From Streptomyces lushanensis (GTDB taxonomy: Bacteria; Actinomycetota; Actinomycetes; Streptomycetales; Streptomycetaceae): 49,709 bases of DNA. This document shows positions 9,101 to 18,451 of the stretch, piece by piece. Within the stretch, counting starts at the first letter, position 1; each line of letters begins with the position of its first letter. The stretch is taken from contig NZ_MAUD01000258.1 of NCBI RefSeq assembly GCF_001700515.1, positions 1 through 49,709 of the forward strand. Reading direction: 5' to 3'. The position numbers and the translations under genes were made by a program. The notes below the pieces were generated by a model. The model had not been told where the DNA came from. It did not search any database and was given only the letters and a program-made list of their open reading frames with translations.

Positions 9101-9338
9101 GGTGAAGGCCTCCAGCGAACGTACGGCACTGTGTGTTTTCCCGGACGCAATCCCCGGGCCCCCGGCTGCGGACAGTCTCGGGGGGACAGCGTCGAAGTCT
9201 ACGTCCCGGGACTGACAGCGGACGGGCACTCGCGAGTAACGTCATGCGTTGCCCGGGAGAGGGCTCCGGCTCCGCCGGACCCGCCCCTCACCTCAGGTAC
9301 CCCACCCCCGATTGTCCTGCGCCAGGAGGCACACAGCC

Positions 9339-10679
9339 ATGTCGGTCCCGCGACCCGTAGAGGCAGCTGACGAACAGCGCGGCGAGGAGATCCTCGCCGT
9401 CTTCGACACCGCGTTCGGTGCGCTGCTCGCGGCCGATCCGGCGGCCTTCCGGGTGAAGTTCCGGAAGATGGCCGCCTCCGCCTTCGCCTTCTACCGGGGC
9501 ACGGCGAGCCTGTTCTACAGCGATCTGGAGCAGGAGCGCTCCGGCGGGACCACGGGTCCCTTCCTCGACGAGCGCACCGGCCGGGTCTGGATCCACGGCG
9601 ATCTGCACGCCGAGAACTTCGGCACGTACATGGACGCCAACGGCCGGCTGATCTTCAACGTCAACGACTTCGACGAGGCGTACATCGGCCCCTTCACCTG
9701 GGACCTGAAGCGCTTCGCGGCCTCCCTCGCGCTGATCGGCTACACCAAGGCGCTCAGCGACGCGCAGATCACCGAGCTGGTGGAGATCTACGCGGGCGCC
9801 TACCGCGAGCGGATCCACGCGCTGGCCACCGGCGCCAAGAACGACGAGGTGCCGCCCTTCACCCTGGACACCGCCCAGGGCCCGCTGCTCGGCGCGCTGC
9901 GCTCCGCCCGCTCGCTGACCCGCTTCGGACTGCTCGACTCGATGACCGAGATCCGGGAGTACGAGCGGCGCTTCGCACCGGGCGGCGGCTCCATCGAGCT
10001 GGACGCGGCGACCCGTTACAAGATCCTTGCCGCGTTCGACGGCTATCTGGAGACCCTCCCCGAGTCCAGCCTGACCCGGCCCGACTCGTACCGCGTGAAG
10101 GATGTCGTCGGGCGCCGGGGCGTGGGCATCGGCTCGGCGGGCCTGCCCTCGTACAACATCCTGCTGGAGGGCAACAGCGACGCCCTGGAGAACGACGTCG
10201 TGATCTATATGAAGCAGGCGCAGACCCCGGCGGTCTCGCGGCACATCACCGACAGGACCGTCCGGGAGTACTTCCAGCACGAGGGCCACCGCACGGTGAT
10301 CTCGCAGCGGGCGCTCCAGGCCCACGCCGACCCGTGGCTGGGCTGGACCGAGCTGGACGGAGCCGGCCAGCTCGTGGCGGAGGTCTCCCCGTACGCCGTG
10401 GATCTCGACTGGTCGGATCTGGACGACCCGGAGGAGATCGCGGCGGTCGTCGCCGATCTGGGCAGGGCCACGGCCACGATGCACTCGGCGGCGGACGACG
10501 AGAGCGGCCATTCGCTGGTGCCGTTCTCCACGGAGCGTGCCATCGACGCGGCGATCGCGGCCGACGAGGACGGCTTCGGCGAGCTGCTGGTGGACTTCGC
10601 GCACGGCTACGGGGCGCGGGCCAGGGCGGACCACCAGATCTTCGTGGATCTGTTCCGCAACGGCCGGCTGGCCCCGTAG
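9339..10679 (+). CDS. DUF2252 domain protein, kinase-fold-like
   Basis: A 446-residue protein of the DUF2252 family. It carries HGDLHAENFG (about residues 86-95) followed by NVNDFDE (107-113). These resemble the catalytic loop and metal-binding Asp of aminoglycoside phosphotransferase-like kinases, so a small-molecule kinase fold is likely; the substrate is unknown. The remaining length is typical of the family, with a C-terminal helical region. The ATG at 9339 has AGGAGG upstream. It is transcribed divergently from dnaE across about 240 bases and is followed by a GC-rich hairpin. Confidence 0.85.
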   Translation: MSVPRPVEAADEQRGEEILAVFDTAFGALLAADPAAFRVKFRKMAASAFAFYRGTASLFYSDLEQERSGGTTGPFLDERTGRVWIHGDLHAENFGTYMDANGRLIFNVNDFDEAYIGPFTWDLKRFAASLALIGYTKALSDAQITELVEIYAGAYRERIHALATGAKNDEVPPFTLDTAQGPLLGALRSARSLTRFGLLDSMTEIREYERRFAPGGGSIELDAATRYKILAAFDGYLETLPESSLTRPDSYRVKDVVGRRGVGIGSAGLPSYNILLEGNSDALENDVVIYMKQAQTPAVSRHITDRTVREYFQHEGHRTVISQRALQAHADPWLGWTELDGAGQLVAEVSPYAVDLDWSDLDDPEEIAAVVADLGRATATMHSAADDESGHSLVPFSTERAIDAAIAADEDGFGELLVDFAHGYGARARADHQIFVDLFRNGRLAP

Positions 10680-10703
10680 GAACGGCCGGCCGGCCCCGCA
10701 GGA

Positions 10704-10730
10704 CCGGGCCCGGCGTGTTCCCGGGCCCGG
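10704..10730. terminator. Hairpin downstream of the DUF2252 gene
   Basis: Two copies of the self-complementary decamer CCGGGCCCGG (10704-10713 and 10721-10730), separated by seven bases, can pair into a 10-bp stem just after the stop at 10679. It is probably a terminator, though each decamer is itself palindromic. Confidence 0.55.
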
Positions 10731-10775
10731 CCCGCACACTCACAGCCGGGCCTTAAGGGCCGCTTACAGGGGCGC

Positions 10776-11477
10776 GTGGCACACTCGGCGGCGATGGACA
10801 TATCCGGGACGCGGCTCAGGGCCACGCGGGCGGCACTGTTCACGGCACTGGCCGTGACGCTGTCCGCGGGCTCGCATGTGCTGCTCTCCCGGGCCCCCGT
10901 GCCGCTGTCCCTGGTCGTCGCGCTCAGCGCCGTGGTCTTCCTGCTCGCCTACGCGGCGGCGGGCCGCGAGCGCGGCTACTGGCGGATAGCGGCCCTGCTC
11001 GTCCCGCTCGAACTGGCCGCGGACACCGTCCTCACCAGCGGCCAGCATGTCTGTTACGGACCGGCGGGCGGCCCCGTCGCGGGGTCGCTCCGCTCGGTCG
11101 GCCTGGACGTCCTGTGCGGCGGCGCCCTCGGTGCGCCGCTGCCCGCCGTGGTCTCCGGGGACTCCACCGCAGCCACTCTGCTGAACTCCCCGGACCCGGC
11201 CCTGCCCTGGCTGCTGCTGGCCGCCCATGTCTCGATCGGGCTGCTCGCCACGTACTGGCTGCGGCACGGCGAGTCCGCGCTGTCGGGTCTGGTACGGACC
11301 GTGGCCGTGGCCGCGTTCCGGCCGCTGCTGATCGCGGTCACCGTGGCGGGCACGGCCGTCGGTGCCGTACGCCGGTGGATCCGCCCGGCGGACCGTCCGC
11401 GCCCCGCCCGTACCCGGTTCCTCGTGCACTCCGTGGGACGGCGGGGGCCGCCGCTTCTCGCGCTCAGCTCCGTCTGA
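10776..11477 (+). CDS. Conserved integral membrane protein
   Basis: A Streptomyces-type membrane protein of 233 residues with about five hydrophobic segments and an Arg-rich C-terminus. A cytoplasmic or periplasmic Cys pair occurs in the middle (GQHVCYGPAG and DVLCGGA). I know no function for it. The GTG at 10776 is preceded by AGGGG at short spacing. The ATG at 10794 (MDISGTRLRA), 18 bases on, may be the true start, giving 227 residues. It sits directly before the thioredoxin-fold gene, and the Cys pair fits a link to thiol redox or metal handling, which is inference only. Confidence 0.7.
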   Translation: MAHSAAMDISGTRLRATRAALFTALAVTLSAGSHVLLSRAPVPLSLVVALSAVVFLLAYAAAGRERGYWRIAALLVPLELAADTVLTSGQHVCYGPAGGPVAGSLRSVGLDVLCGGALGAPLPAVVSGDSTAATLLNSPDPALPWLLLAAHVSIGLLATYWLRHGESALSGLVRTVAVAAFRPLLIAVTVAGTAVGAVRRWIRPADRPRPARTRFLVHSVGRRGPPLLALSSV

Positions 11478-11553
11478 GCGTCCGAGCAGGCTGCCCCTCT
11501 CCCGTCCCCGCTCCGCTTCGGCGGAGGCATGTCATCACACGGAGTCATTCATC

Positions 11554-12369
11554 ATGAGCGCACGGAACAGCAAGACGAACAAGGCGGCGGCCCGCGAGCG
11601 GCTGCGCGAGGAGCGCGAGCGTCAGGCGAGGAAGGACAAGGTCCGCCGCCAGCTCATCGTCGCGGGATCGGCCGTCGTGGTCCTCGCGATAGCGGGCGGT
11701 GCGGGCTTCGCCGTCGTCCAGGCGAACAAGCCCTCGCACTGGGAGGCGATGAAGGACGAGACGGGTGTCGTCGCGCCCGGGAACACCGAGGGCACGGACG
11801 GCACGACCGTCGTCATCGGCAAGGCCGACGCCAAGAAGACGCTCGAACTGTACGAGGACCCCCGCTGCCCGGTCTGCGCGGGCTTCGAGCAGACGGTCGG
11901 CGAGACGGTCCAGAACGATGTCGACGCCGGCAAGTTCAAGGTCAAGTACATCGGCGCGACCTTCATCGACAACTCCGACAACGGCACGGGCTCGAAGAAC
12001 GCCCTCTCCGCGCTGGGCGCGGCACTCAATGTGAGCCCCGAGGCCTTCATGCAGTACAAGGCCGCGCTGTACTCGGCGAAGTACCACCCCGAGGAGAGCG
12101 AGGACAAGTTCGCCAAGGACAGCTATCTGATCGAGGTGGCCGACTCGGTGAACGCGCTCAAGGGCAACAAGGCGTTCCAGCGGGACGTCGAGGACGGGAC
12201 GTACGACGCCTGGGCGATGAAGATGTCCGCCGTCTTCGACAAGAGCGGTGTGGGCGGCACCCCGACCCTCAAGATGGACGGCAGGAAGATCACCGCGGAG
12301 GGCAGCGAGAACGCGCCGATGACGGTGGCGGAGTTCAACACGGCGATCACCAAGGCCCTCGCCGCGTAG
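11554..12369 (+). CDS. Membrane-anchored DsbA-like thioredoxin-fold protein
   Basis: A 271-residue protein with a charged cytoplasmic N-terminus (about 30 residues, Arg/Glu-rich), one membrane anchor (about 34-54, [13 protein letters not shown]) and an extracytoplasmic thioredoxin_4/DsbA-like domain. The active site is the CPVC motif in [12 protein letters not shown]; the cis-Pro is in GVGGTPTL. It is expected to be an exported thiol-disulfide oxidoreductase or isomerase. The ATG at 11554 has GGAG upstream. A strong inverted repeat lies about 90 bases after the stop. Confidence 0.88.
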   Translation: MSARNSKTNKAAARERLREERERQARKDKVRRQLIVAGSAVVVLAIAGGAGFAVVQANKPSHWEAMKDETGVVAPGNTEGTDGTTVVIGKADAKKTLELYEDPRCPVCAGFEQTVGETVQNDVDAGKFKVKYIGATFIDNSDNGTGSKNALSALGAALNVSPEAFMQYKAALYSAKYHPEESEDKFAKDSYLIEVADSVNALKGNKAFQRDVEDGTYDAWAMKMSAVFDKSGVGGTPTLKMDGRKITAEGSENAPMTVAEFNTAITKALAA

Positions 12370-12457
12370 AAGCGGAGAAGCACCGGGGCGTAGAGGCGCC
12401 GGGGCGTAGAGGCGGTGCAAGGCCCCGGCTGGTGACCGTCGCGCGGCCGGTGTCCGA

Positions 12458-12490
12458 CGGGCAGACGAACATTCCCGATTCGTCTGCCCG
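12458..12490. terminator. 12-bp stem after the thioredoxin gene / phoD leader
   Basis: CGGGCAGACGAA at 12458-12469 pairs perfectly with 12479-12490 across a nine-base loop. It lies between the thioredoxin-fold gene (stop 12369) and the phosphatase start. It is probably a terminator, but an operator or leader structure for the phosphatase is equally compatible. Confidence 0.55.
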
Positions 12491-12498
12491 GTCGGCCT

Positions 12499-12530
12499 AC
12501 TGGTCAGTAATGTGCTGGTCCGTGACCAGT
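12499..12530. promoter_or_regulatory. Inverted repeat overlapping the phosphatase start codon
   Basis: ACTGGTCA (12499-12506) is repeated inverted as TGACCAGT (12523-12530), with CTGGTC again in between. The right arm covers the proposed GTG start. It could be an operator or an RNA hairpin hiding the start. No Streptomyces PHO-box direct repeat (GTTCACC type) was seen here. Confidence 0.4.
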
Positions 12531-14171
12531 CTTCCGCCTTCTTCGCCGCGTCGCCGCACGGTCGTCAAGGCCGCTGCCGCCACCGCCGCCGCCACCGCTG
12601 TCGCCGCTCCGGTCGTTCTCGGCGGCACCGCCTCCGCCGCCGAGGCCCCCGCCTTCCTCCACGGTGTCGCCTCCGGGGATCCGCTCCCGGACGGTGTGCT
12701 GCTCTGGACCCGGGTCACCCCCTCCTCCGACGCCGTGCCGGGCTCCGGCAGGGGAGCCGAGACCGAGGTGGGCTGGGAGGTCGCCGAGGACAGGGAGTTC
12801 GCGTCCGTCGTCGCCCGGGGCACCACCACCGCCCGGGCCGCCTCGGACCATACGGTCAAGGTCGATGTGAGGGGCCTGCGCCAGGCGACCGTCCACCACT
12901 TCCGCTTCACCGCGGGCGGGACCGTGTCCCCGGTCGGCCGTACGCGCACCGCCCCCGCACCCGGCACCGCCGCCCCGGGCGTGCGCTTCGGAGTGGTCTC
13001 CTGCTCCAACTGGGAGGCCGGCTACTTCTCCGCGTACCGCCATCTCGCCGCCCGCGCCGACCTGGACGCCGTCCTCCATCTCGGCGACTACATCTACGAG
13101 TACGCGACCGGTGACTTCCCGGCCGCGGAGTATGCCGTACGGCAGCACGAACCGACGCACGAGATCGTCACCCTCGCCGACTACCGCACCCGCCACGGCC
13201 GTTACAAGACCGACGCCGACCTGCGGGCGCTGCACGCGGCCCATCCCCTGATCGCCATCTGGGACGACCACGAGTTCGCGAACGACGCCTGGTCGGGCGG
13301 CGCGGAGAACCACACGCCCGGTACGGAAGGCTCCTGGGCCGAGCGGGCGGCGGCGGCCCGGCAGGCGTACTTCGAGTGGATGCCCGTCCGCGCCTCCACC
13401 GAGGGCACGGTCTACCGCCGGCTGCGCTTCGGCTCACTCGCCGATCTCCATCTGCTGGATCTGCGCTCCTTCCGCTCGCAGCAGACGACCGCGGGCAACA
13501 GCGCGGTGGACGACCCGGAGCGTACGATCACCGGCCGCGCCCAGCTCGACTGGCTCAAGGCGGGACTGGCGGGCTCGGACGCCGCCTGGAAGCTGGTCGG
13601 CACCTCCGTGATGATCTCGCCCGTCGCCTTCGGGTCCCTCCCCGTCCATCTGCTGGGCCCGATAGCCGAGCTGCTGGGGCTGCCCAAGGAGGGGCTCGCG
13701 GTCAACGTCGACCAGTGGGACGGCTACACGGACGACCGCAAGGAACTGCTCGCGCATCTCACCCAGCGCGGGATCAAGAACACCGTCTTCCTGACCGGTG
13801 ACATCCATATGGCCTGGGCCAACGATGTGCCGGTCACCGCCGCCACCTACCCGCTCTCCCGTTCCGCCGCCACGGAGTTCGTGGTCACCTCGGTCACCTC
13901 CGACAACCTGGACGACATCCTCCATGTACCGGCGGGCACGGTCTCCGTGGTCGCGGCGGCGGCGGTGCAGCTCGCCAACCGCCATGTGAAGTGGGTGGAC
14001 ATGGACCACCACGGCTACGGCGTGCTCGATGTCACCGCCGAGCAGACGCAGATGGACTACTACACGATCTCCGACCGGACCGATCCCGGAGCGACCGCCT
14101 CCTGGGCCCGCTCCTACCGCACGGCGTCCGGCTCGCAGCGGGTCGAGAGGGCGGAGCGGCCCGTACGCTGA
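12522..14171 (+). CDS. phoD: Tat-exported PhoD-type alkaline phosphatase/phosphodiesterase
   Basis: A 549-residue secreted PhoD-family enzyme. The Tat signal has the twin-arginine motif [10 protein letters not shown] (about residues 8-17), an Ala-rich hydrophobic stretch and a TASA-AEA cleavage site. An N-terminal Fn3-like domain precedes the metallophosphatase core with [24 protein letters not shown] and TGDIHMAW, which carry the predicted metal ligands. It releases phosphate from phosphodiesters/monoesters outside the cell. The GTG at 12522 was chosen; an in-frame ATG at 12510 would add four residues. Neither has a clear ribosome site. PhoD genes are often PhoP-controlled, but no PHO box was found. 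Confidence 0.88.
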   Translation: MTSLPPSSPRRRTVVKAAAATAAATAVAAPVVLGGTASAAEAPAFLHGVASGDPLPDGVLLWTRVTPSSDAVPGSGRGAETEVGWEVAEDREFASVVARGTTTARAASDHTVKVDVRGLRQATVHHFRFTAGGTVSPVGRTRTAPAPGTAAPGVRFGVVSCSNWEAGYFSAYRHLAARADLDAVLHLGDYIYEYATGDFPAAEYAVRQHEPTHEIVTLADYRTRHGRYKTDADLRALHAAHPLIAIWDDHEFANDAWSGGAENHTPGTEGSWAERAAAARQAYFEWMPVRASTEGTVYRRLRFGSLADLHLLDLRSFRSQQTTAGNSAVDDPERTITGRAQLDWLKAGLAGSDAAWKLVGTSVMISPVAFGSLPVHLLGPIAELLGLPKEGLAVNVDQWDGYTDDRKELLAHLTQRGIKNTVFLTGDIHMAWANDVPVTAATYPLSRSAATEFVVTSVTSDNLDDILHVPAGTVSVVAAAAVQLANRHVKWVDMDHHGYGVLDVTAEQTQMDYYTISDRTDPGATASWARSYRTASGSQRVERAERPVR

Positions 14172-14234
14172 CCCGCGGCGGCCACGGGATCCGTCCGGCC
14201 GGCGAAACCGCGGTACGCGCGCCGCAGGACACGC

Positions 14235-14804
14235 TCAGAGCGACGCGATGAACGCCAGAGCGATCCGCCAGGTCTCCTCGGCGGCCGGCTCGTCGTAGTC
14301 CGGCAGACCGGGATCCGTGTAGAGATGCCCTGCCCCCGGGTAGCGGTAGATCTCCACATCGGCCCCGGTCTGCCGCATCCGCAGATACCAGGCGGTCAGC
14401 CAGTCGTGCGACTCGAAAGGGTCCGGGTCCGCGACATGGAGCTGTACGGGCAGCTCGTCCACGGACGCGTTCTCCGCGATGTCGGACGTGCCGTGCAGGA
14501 GCAGCAGTCCGCGCGCCTTGGTGTCGCCCAGCGCCAGGGTCTGCGCGACGGAGCCGCCCAGCGAGAATCCCGCGTACAGCAGACCGCGCTCGGAGTACGG
14601 CGCGGCGGCCAGGACCGCGCGCCTCAGCAGCTCCTCCTTGCCGATCTTGTCCTTGAGGGCCCTGCCCTCCTCCACGGTCTCGGCGGTCTGTCCGTCGAAG
14701 AGGTCGGGCACGTGCACCCGGTGCCCGGCCGCACGCAGCCGGTCGGCCGCATCATGGACGGCGGGGCGCGGACCGTGGACGGAATGGAAGAGCATGATGT
14801 CCAT
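14235..14804 (-). CDS. Dienelactone hydrolase-like alpha/beta hydrolase
   Basis: A 189-residue alpha/beta hydrolase of the dienelactone hydrolase group. The nucleophile elbow is GFSLGGS, with Ser where classical dienelactone hydrolases have Cys. The acid is probably Asp in HVADPDPF and the base is His in GAGHLY. The substrate is unknown and Ser suggests esterase-like chemistry. The ATG at 14804 is preceded by AGGA at usable spacing; the longer frame upstream is a shadow of the mscS-like gene. It starts back-to-back with that gene, 43 bases away, and converges on the phosphatase gene. Confidence 0.82.
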   Translation of the reverse strand: MDIMLFHSVHGPRPAVHDAADRLRAAGHRVHVPDLFDGQTAETVEEGRALKDKIGKEELLRRAVLAAAPYSERGLLYAGFSLGGSVAQTLALGDTKARGLLLLHGTSDIAENASVDELPVQLHVADPDPFESHDWLTAWYLRMRQTGADVEIYRYPGAGHLYTDPGLPDYDEPAAEETWRIALAFIASL

Positions 14805-14847
14805 CCGGACATCCTGCCAGCCCGTGTCGTCGACCAGCGAGGGAGCC

Positions 14848-16002
14848 ATGGAGAACGTACTGCGCCCACTGACCGTGCTCGGGGGCTCGGTCCTGCTCAC
14901 CCTGGCCGTCGGCTGGGCGGCCGACCAACTGCTGCGCCGCGCGGACCGGCGCCATCCCGAGATCCCGCTCTGGGGCCTGCTGCGCCGCTGCCGGCTGCCG
15001 TTGCAGGTGGTCCTGCTCACCACCATGCTGCGCGGCTCGTTCCGTGAGACGGGCTGGTGGATCTTCGAGAGGTACCACACGGTGATCGGCCGGGCCCTGT
15101 CGCTCGTGCTGATCGGCGCGGGTGCCTGGCTGGTCGTACGGATCGTGTCCGCCGTGGTGGAGTCGGCGTACGCGCGCTACGCCTCCTCCACCCGCGATCC
15201 GGCCCGGGTCCGCCGGGTCCGTACGCAGGTGACGCTGATCATGCGCATCGTGGCCGCGGTCGTCGTGGTGGTGGCCGTCGCGGCGATCCTGCTGACCTTC
15301 CCCGACATGCGGGCGGTCGGCACCTCGATGCTGGCCTCGGCGGGCATCATCGGCATCGTCGCCGGTGTGGCCGCGCAGTCCACGCTCGGCAATCTCTTCG
15401 CGGGCTTCCAGATCGCGTTCGGCGACATGGTGCGGATCGGCGACACCGTGGTGGTGGACGGCGAGTGGGGCGTGGTCGAGGAGGTCACGCTCACCTTCCT
15501 CACGGTACGGACCTGGGACGAGCGGCGGATCACGATGCCCGTCTCGTACTTCACCAGCCAGCCGTTCGAGAACTGGTCGCGCGGCGGGATCCAGATGACC
15601 GGCACGGTCTTCTTCCAGCTCGACCACTCCGCGCCGGTGCCGCTGATGCGCGAGAAGCTGCACGCGATCCTGCTGGAGTGCCCGGCCTGGGACGGGCGCG
15701 ACTGGAATCTGGCGGTCACCGACACCACTCCCAGCACGATGGAGGTGCGGGCGGTGGTGACGGCCAAGGACGCGAGCGACATCTGGACGGTGCGGTGCGA
15801 GGTGCGGGAGGCGATGCTCGCCTGGCTGGCCGAGGACCACGCGTACGCCCTGCCGAGGATCGGTACGGCGCCGGCGGCGATCCTGCCGACGCAGAGCCGC
15901 GGAGAGCAGGAGCCCGCGTCGGAGCCGGAGCGCTCCGACAGACATCCCTCCGGCGCGGGCACCCGCGAGGACTCCGGCCGGCCGGGCCCCGACCGGGACT
16001 GA
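14848..16002 (+). CDS. MscS-family mechanosensitive channel
   Basis: A 384-residue MscS-type protein. About four hydrophobic segments precede the pore-lining helix and beta domain, seen as ASAGIIGIVAGVAAQSTLGN followed by GDMVRIGD. The C-terminal MscS domain includes the conserved stretch ending FENWSRGG, and the last 50 residues are hydrophilic and disordered. It would release solutes on hypo-osmotic shock. The ATG at 14848 follows GAGGGAG. It is divergent from the hydrolase gene and followed by a tandem-repeat array. Confidence 0.9.
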   Translation: MENVLRPLTVLGGSVLLTLAVGWAADQLLRRADRRHPEIPLWGLLRRCRLPLQVVLLTTMLRGSFRETGWWIFERYHTVIGRALSLVLIGAGAWLVVRIVSAVVESAYARYASSTRDPARVRRVRTQVTLIMRIVAAVVVVVAVAAILLTFPDMRAVGTSMLASAGIIGIVAGVAAQSTLGNLFAGFQIAFGDMVRIGDTVVVDGEWGVVEEVTLTFLTVRTWDERRITMPVSYFTSQPFENWSRGGIQMTGTVFFQLDHSAPVPLMREKLHAILLECPAWDGRDWNLAVTDTTPSTMEVRAVVTAKDASDIWTVRCEVREAMLAWLAEDHAYALPRIGTAPAAILPTQSRGEQEPASEPERSDRHPSGAGTREDSGRPGPDRD

Positions 16003-16021
16003 CGGTCCAGGCCCCGGGCGC

Positions 16022-16196
16022 CCCGTCGCGCCCGGCGGCCCGTCGCGCCCGGCGGCCCGTCGCGCCCGGCGGCCCGTCGCGCCCGGCGGCCCGTCGCGTC
16101 CGGGCGGTGTGCCACGCCCGGCCGGTGTGCCACGCCCGGCCGGCCCGTCACGCCCGGCGGCCCGTCACGCCCGGCCGGCCTGTCACATCCGGGCGG
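16022..16196. repeat. Tandem 17/18-bp minisatellite, about 10 units
   Basis: Four identical 17-base units (CCCGTCGCGCCCGGCGG) run from 16022 to 16089. Six diverged 17-18 base units follow, with changes to GTCACG, TGTGCCACG and GTCACATCC, and an extra base near the unit end. The array fills most of the gap between the convergent MscS and Na+/H+ antiporter genes. The perfect repeats at one end suggest recent slippage expansion. Open frames through it are Arg/Pro-rich and not credible. Confidence 0.9.
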
Positions 16197-16239
16197 AAGA
16201 CGCGTCCGGCGGCAGACGGGTCCGGGCGGCGGCTCGCGC

Positions 16240-17826
16240 TCAGCGCATGCTGCGGACGTCGAGATGGCGCAGCACCCGGTCCACCACCTCGGGATCCGTG
16301 CCCGGTTCACTGCGGGCCGCGAGGACCTCGTGCCGGGCCGCCGACATCATCTCGCGCTGGATGCGCTGCATGGTCCTGAGCCGGGAGACCCGGCCCGTGA
16401 CCCACTCGCGCCGCTCGTCGTCGACGATGTCGGGACTGATCCGTACGCCGACGTCGAAGGCCGCCCGCTGGAGCCGCTCGCTGATGTCCTCGGGCAGCTC
16501 CTCGACGTCCTCGATCTCCTTCAGCCTGCGCCTGGCCGCCTTGGCCGCGCGGACCGCGAGCGAGTGCTCCAGCTCCCGCTCGGCGTCGGTGTCGGCCCGG
16601 ACGCCGAGCCTCCTCACCAGCCAGGGCAGGGTGAGTCCCTGGAAGACCAGGGTGGTCACGATGACCGCGAAGGCGATGAAGATGATCTCGTCCCGGCCGG
16701 GGAACGGCCGCCCGTCGTCGGTCTTCAGCGGGATCGCCAGCGCCAGGGCCACCGAGGCCACTCCGCGCATCCCGGCCCACCACATCACCACGGTCTCGCG
16801 CCAGCCGACCGGGATGTCCTCGTCGTAGTCGCGGAGCTTGTGCAGCCGCTTGGCCAGCCAGGTCGCGGGAAGCAGCCAGAGCAGCCGTACGACCACGACC
16901 ACCCCGACGATCGCCGCGCCCCAGCCGAGCATCCGGCCCTCCCGGCCGCCGGCCGAGCCGAAGGCGTTGTGGAGCTCCAGCCCGATGAGGCCGAAGGCGA
17001 CACCGGTCACCAGGACGTCCACGACCTGCCAGAAGGAGTTCCCCGCGAGCCGTCCCATCACGTCGTCGGCGTCGGCGGTGTGCTCGGCGAGGAAGAGGGC
17101 GGTGGTGAGGACGGCGAGGACGCCGGAACCGTACAGCTCCTCGGCGAGTACGTAGCTGACGAACGGCACCAGGAGCGTCAGCCCGATCTGCAGCGTCGCG
17201 TCGCCGAGCACCGACATCAGCTTGTTGGAGATCCAGCCGAGGGCGAGTCCGACCAGCACGGCCACCACCGCGGAGAGCACGAACGCCCCGACCGCGCCCG
17301 GCCAGGAGAACGTCCCGCTGACGGCCGCGGCGATCGCCACGTGGTAGAGCACGATCGCGGTGACATCGTTGAAGAGCCCCTCGCCCTCCAGGATCGAGAC
17401 CAGCCGCCTCGGCAGTCCGAGCGAGCCCGCGACGGCGGTCGCGGCGACCGGGTCGGGCGGCGCCACGAGCGCGCCCAGCGCGACCGCGGCGGCGACCGGA
17501 AGGCCGGGCACGACGGAGTTGGCGACGACCGCCACCGCCGCGGTCGTCACGAAGACCAGCGCGACCGCGAGCAGGAAGATGGGACGCTTGTTGGCGGCGA
17601 ACTGCCGCCAGGAGGTGCGCTGTACGGCGGCGTAGAGCAGAGGCGGCAGCAGCAGCGGCAGGATGAAGTCCGGCGGCACCTGGACGTCCGGCACGAACGG
17701 CAGCAGGGCCAGGCCGATCCCGACGAGCGTCATCAGCACCGGCGCGGGCAGCCTGAGCCGTTCGCCGAGCGGCACCGTGATCACCGCGCCGAGCAACAGC
17801 ACGAGCAGCAGGGCCAGTTGGTCCAC
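16240..17826 (-). CDS. CPA1-family Na+/H+ antiporter
   Basis: A 528-residue cation:proton antiporter of the CPA1/NhaP type. About twelve hydrophobic segments span residues 1-400, with the family signatures PPDPVAATA and EGEGLFNDVTAIV, whose Asp residues form the ion site. The C-terminal 120 residues are a cytoplasmic charged, helical domain (ERELEHSLAVRAAKAARRR). It exchanges Na+ or K+ for H+ in pH and salt homeostasis. The GTG at 17826 has GGAGGG six bases upstream and was preferred to the start at 17865. Confidence 0.9.
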   Translation of the reverse strand: MDQLALLLVLLLGAVITVPLGERLRLPAPVLMTLVGIGLALLPFVPDVQVPPDFILPLLLPPLLYAAVQRTSWRQFAANKRPIFLLAVALVFVTTAAVAVVANSVVPGLPVAAAVALGALVAPPDPVAATAVAGSLGLPRRLVSILEGEGLFNDVTAIVLYHVAIAAAVSGTFSWPGAVGAFVLSAVVAVLVGLALGWISNKLMSVLGDATLQIGLTLLVPFVSYVLAEELYGSGVLAVLTTALFLAEHTADADDVMGRLAGNSFWQVVDVLVTGVAFGLIGLELHNAFGSAGGREGRMLGWGAAIVGVVVVVRLLWLLPATWLAKRLHKLRDYDEDIPVGWRETVVMWWAGMRGVASVALALAIPLKTDDGRPFPGRDEIIFIAFAVIVTTLVFQGLTLPWLVRRLGVRADTDAERELEHSLAVRAAKAARRRLKEIEDVEELPEDISERLQRAAFDVGVRISPDIVDDERREWVTGRVSRLRTMQRIQREMMSAARHEVLAARSEPGTDPEVVDRVLRHLDVRSMR

Positions 17827-17923
17827 AGTGCGCCCTCCGGTGGTCGCGCCCCCGATGGCGGCCATCGGTGATCAGGACCTCAAGCCTGCCACGCGCCGCC
17901 GTACGGTCGCGGCGGCGCTGCGG

Positions 17924-18451
17924 TCAGGCCGTCGCGGCGCCGCCCCGGATCGTACGGCGCATCGAGCGGTGCGGAATGTCCGCGTCCAGGTACTCGGGCC
18001 CGTACGCCTCGTATCCGAGCCGCTCGTAGAAGCCCAGAGCGTGCGACTGCGCGTGCAGATCCACCACCGTGAGACCGCGCTCACGCGCCGCGTCCTCGAT
18101 GGCCCGTACCAGCGCGGCGCCGATGCCCCGGCCACGGGCCGCCGCGGTGACCGCGAGCCGGCCCAGCGAGCCCACGGCCGGATCGCCGCCGGTCCGGTCG
18201 GCGGCGCCGGGCCCGTACAGCAGCCGTCCGGTGCCCAGCGGCACTCCGTCGTCACGGACGGCGAGCACCTGGAGCGCCTGATCGTCACGCCCGTCGTACT
18301 CGATGTCCTCGGCGACCCGCTGCTCGACCACGAAGACCTCCTTGCGGACCGCGAAGCACGCCTCGATGTCCGCCGGATCCGTCGCGAGCCGGATCACAAA
18401 GCCGGTGTCCGCGCCGGTCACGGCCCCGGCCCCGGTCACGGGCCCGCTCAT
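17924..18451 (-). CDS. GNAT-family N-acetyltransferase
   Basis: A 175-residue ElaA/GNAT-like acetyltransferase. The acetyl-CoA loop is seen as [15 protein letters not shown] and the C-terminal motif as [26 protein letters not shown] near the N-terminus is typical of the group. The acceptor substrate is unknown. The ATG at 18451 overlaps the stop of the pseudouridine synthase gene (ATGA), so the two are translationally coupled. Confidence 0.88.
   Translation of the reverse strand: MSGPVTGAGAVTGADTGFVIRLATDPADIEACFAVRKEVFVVEQRVAEDIEYDGRDDQALQVLAVRDDGVPLGTGRLLYGPGAADRTGGDPAVGSLGRLAVTAAARGRGIGAALVRAIEDAARERGLTVVDLHAQSHALGFYERLGYEAYGPEYLDADIPHRSMRRTIRGGAATA

Noticed and set aside
16003..16379. 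Arg/Pro-rich frames through the tandem array as a repeat protein gene
   Set aside because: They arise from the 17-base repeat read in a GC-rich frame and extend from out-of-frame shadows; no start or family features.
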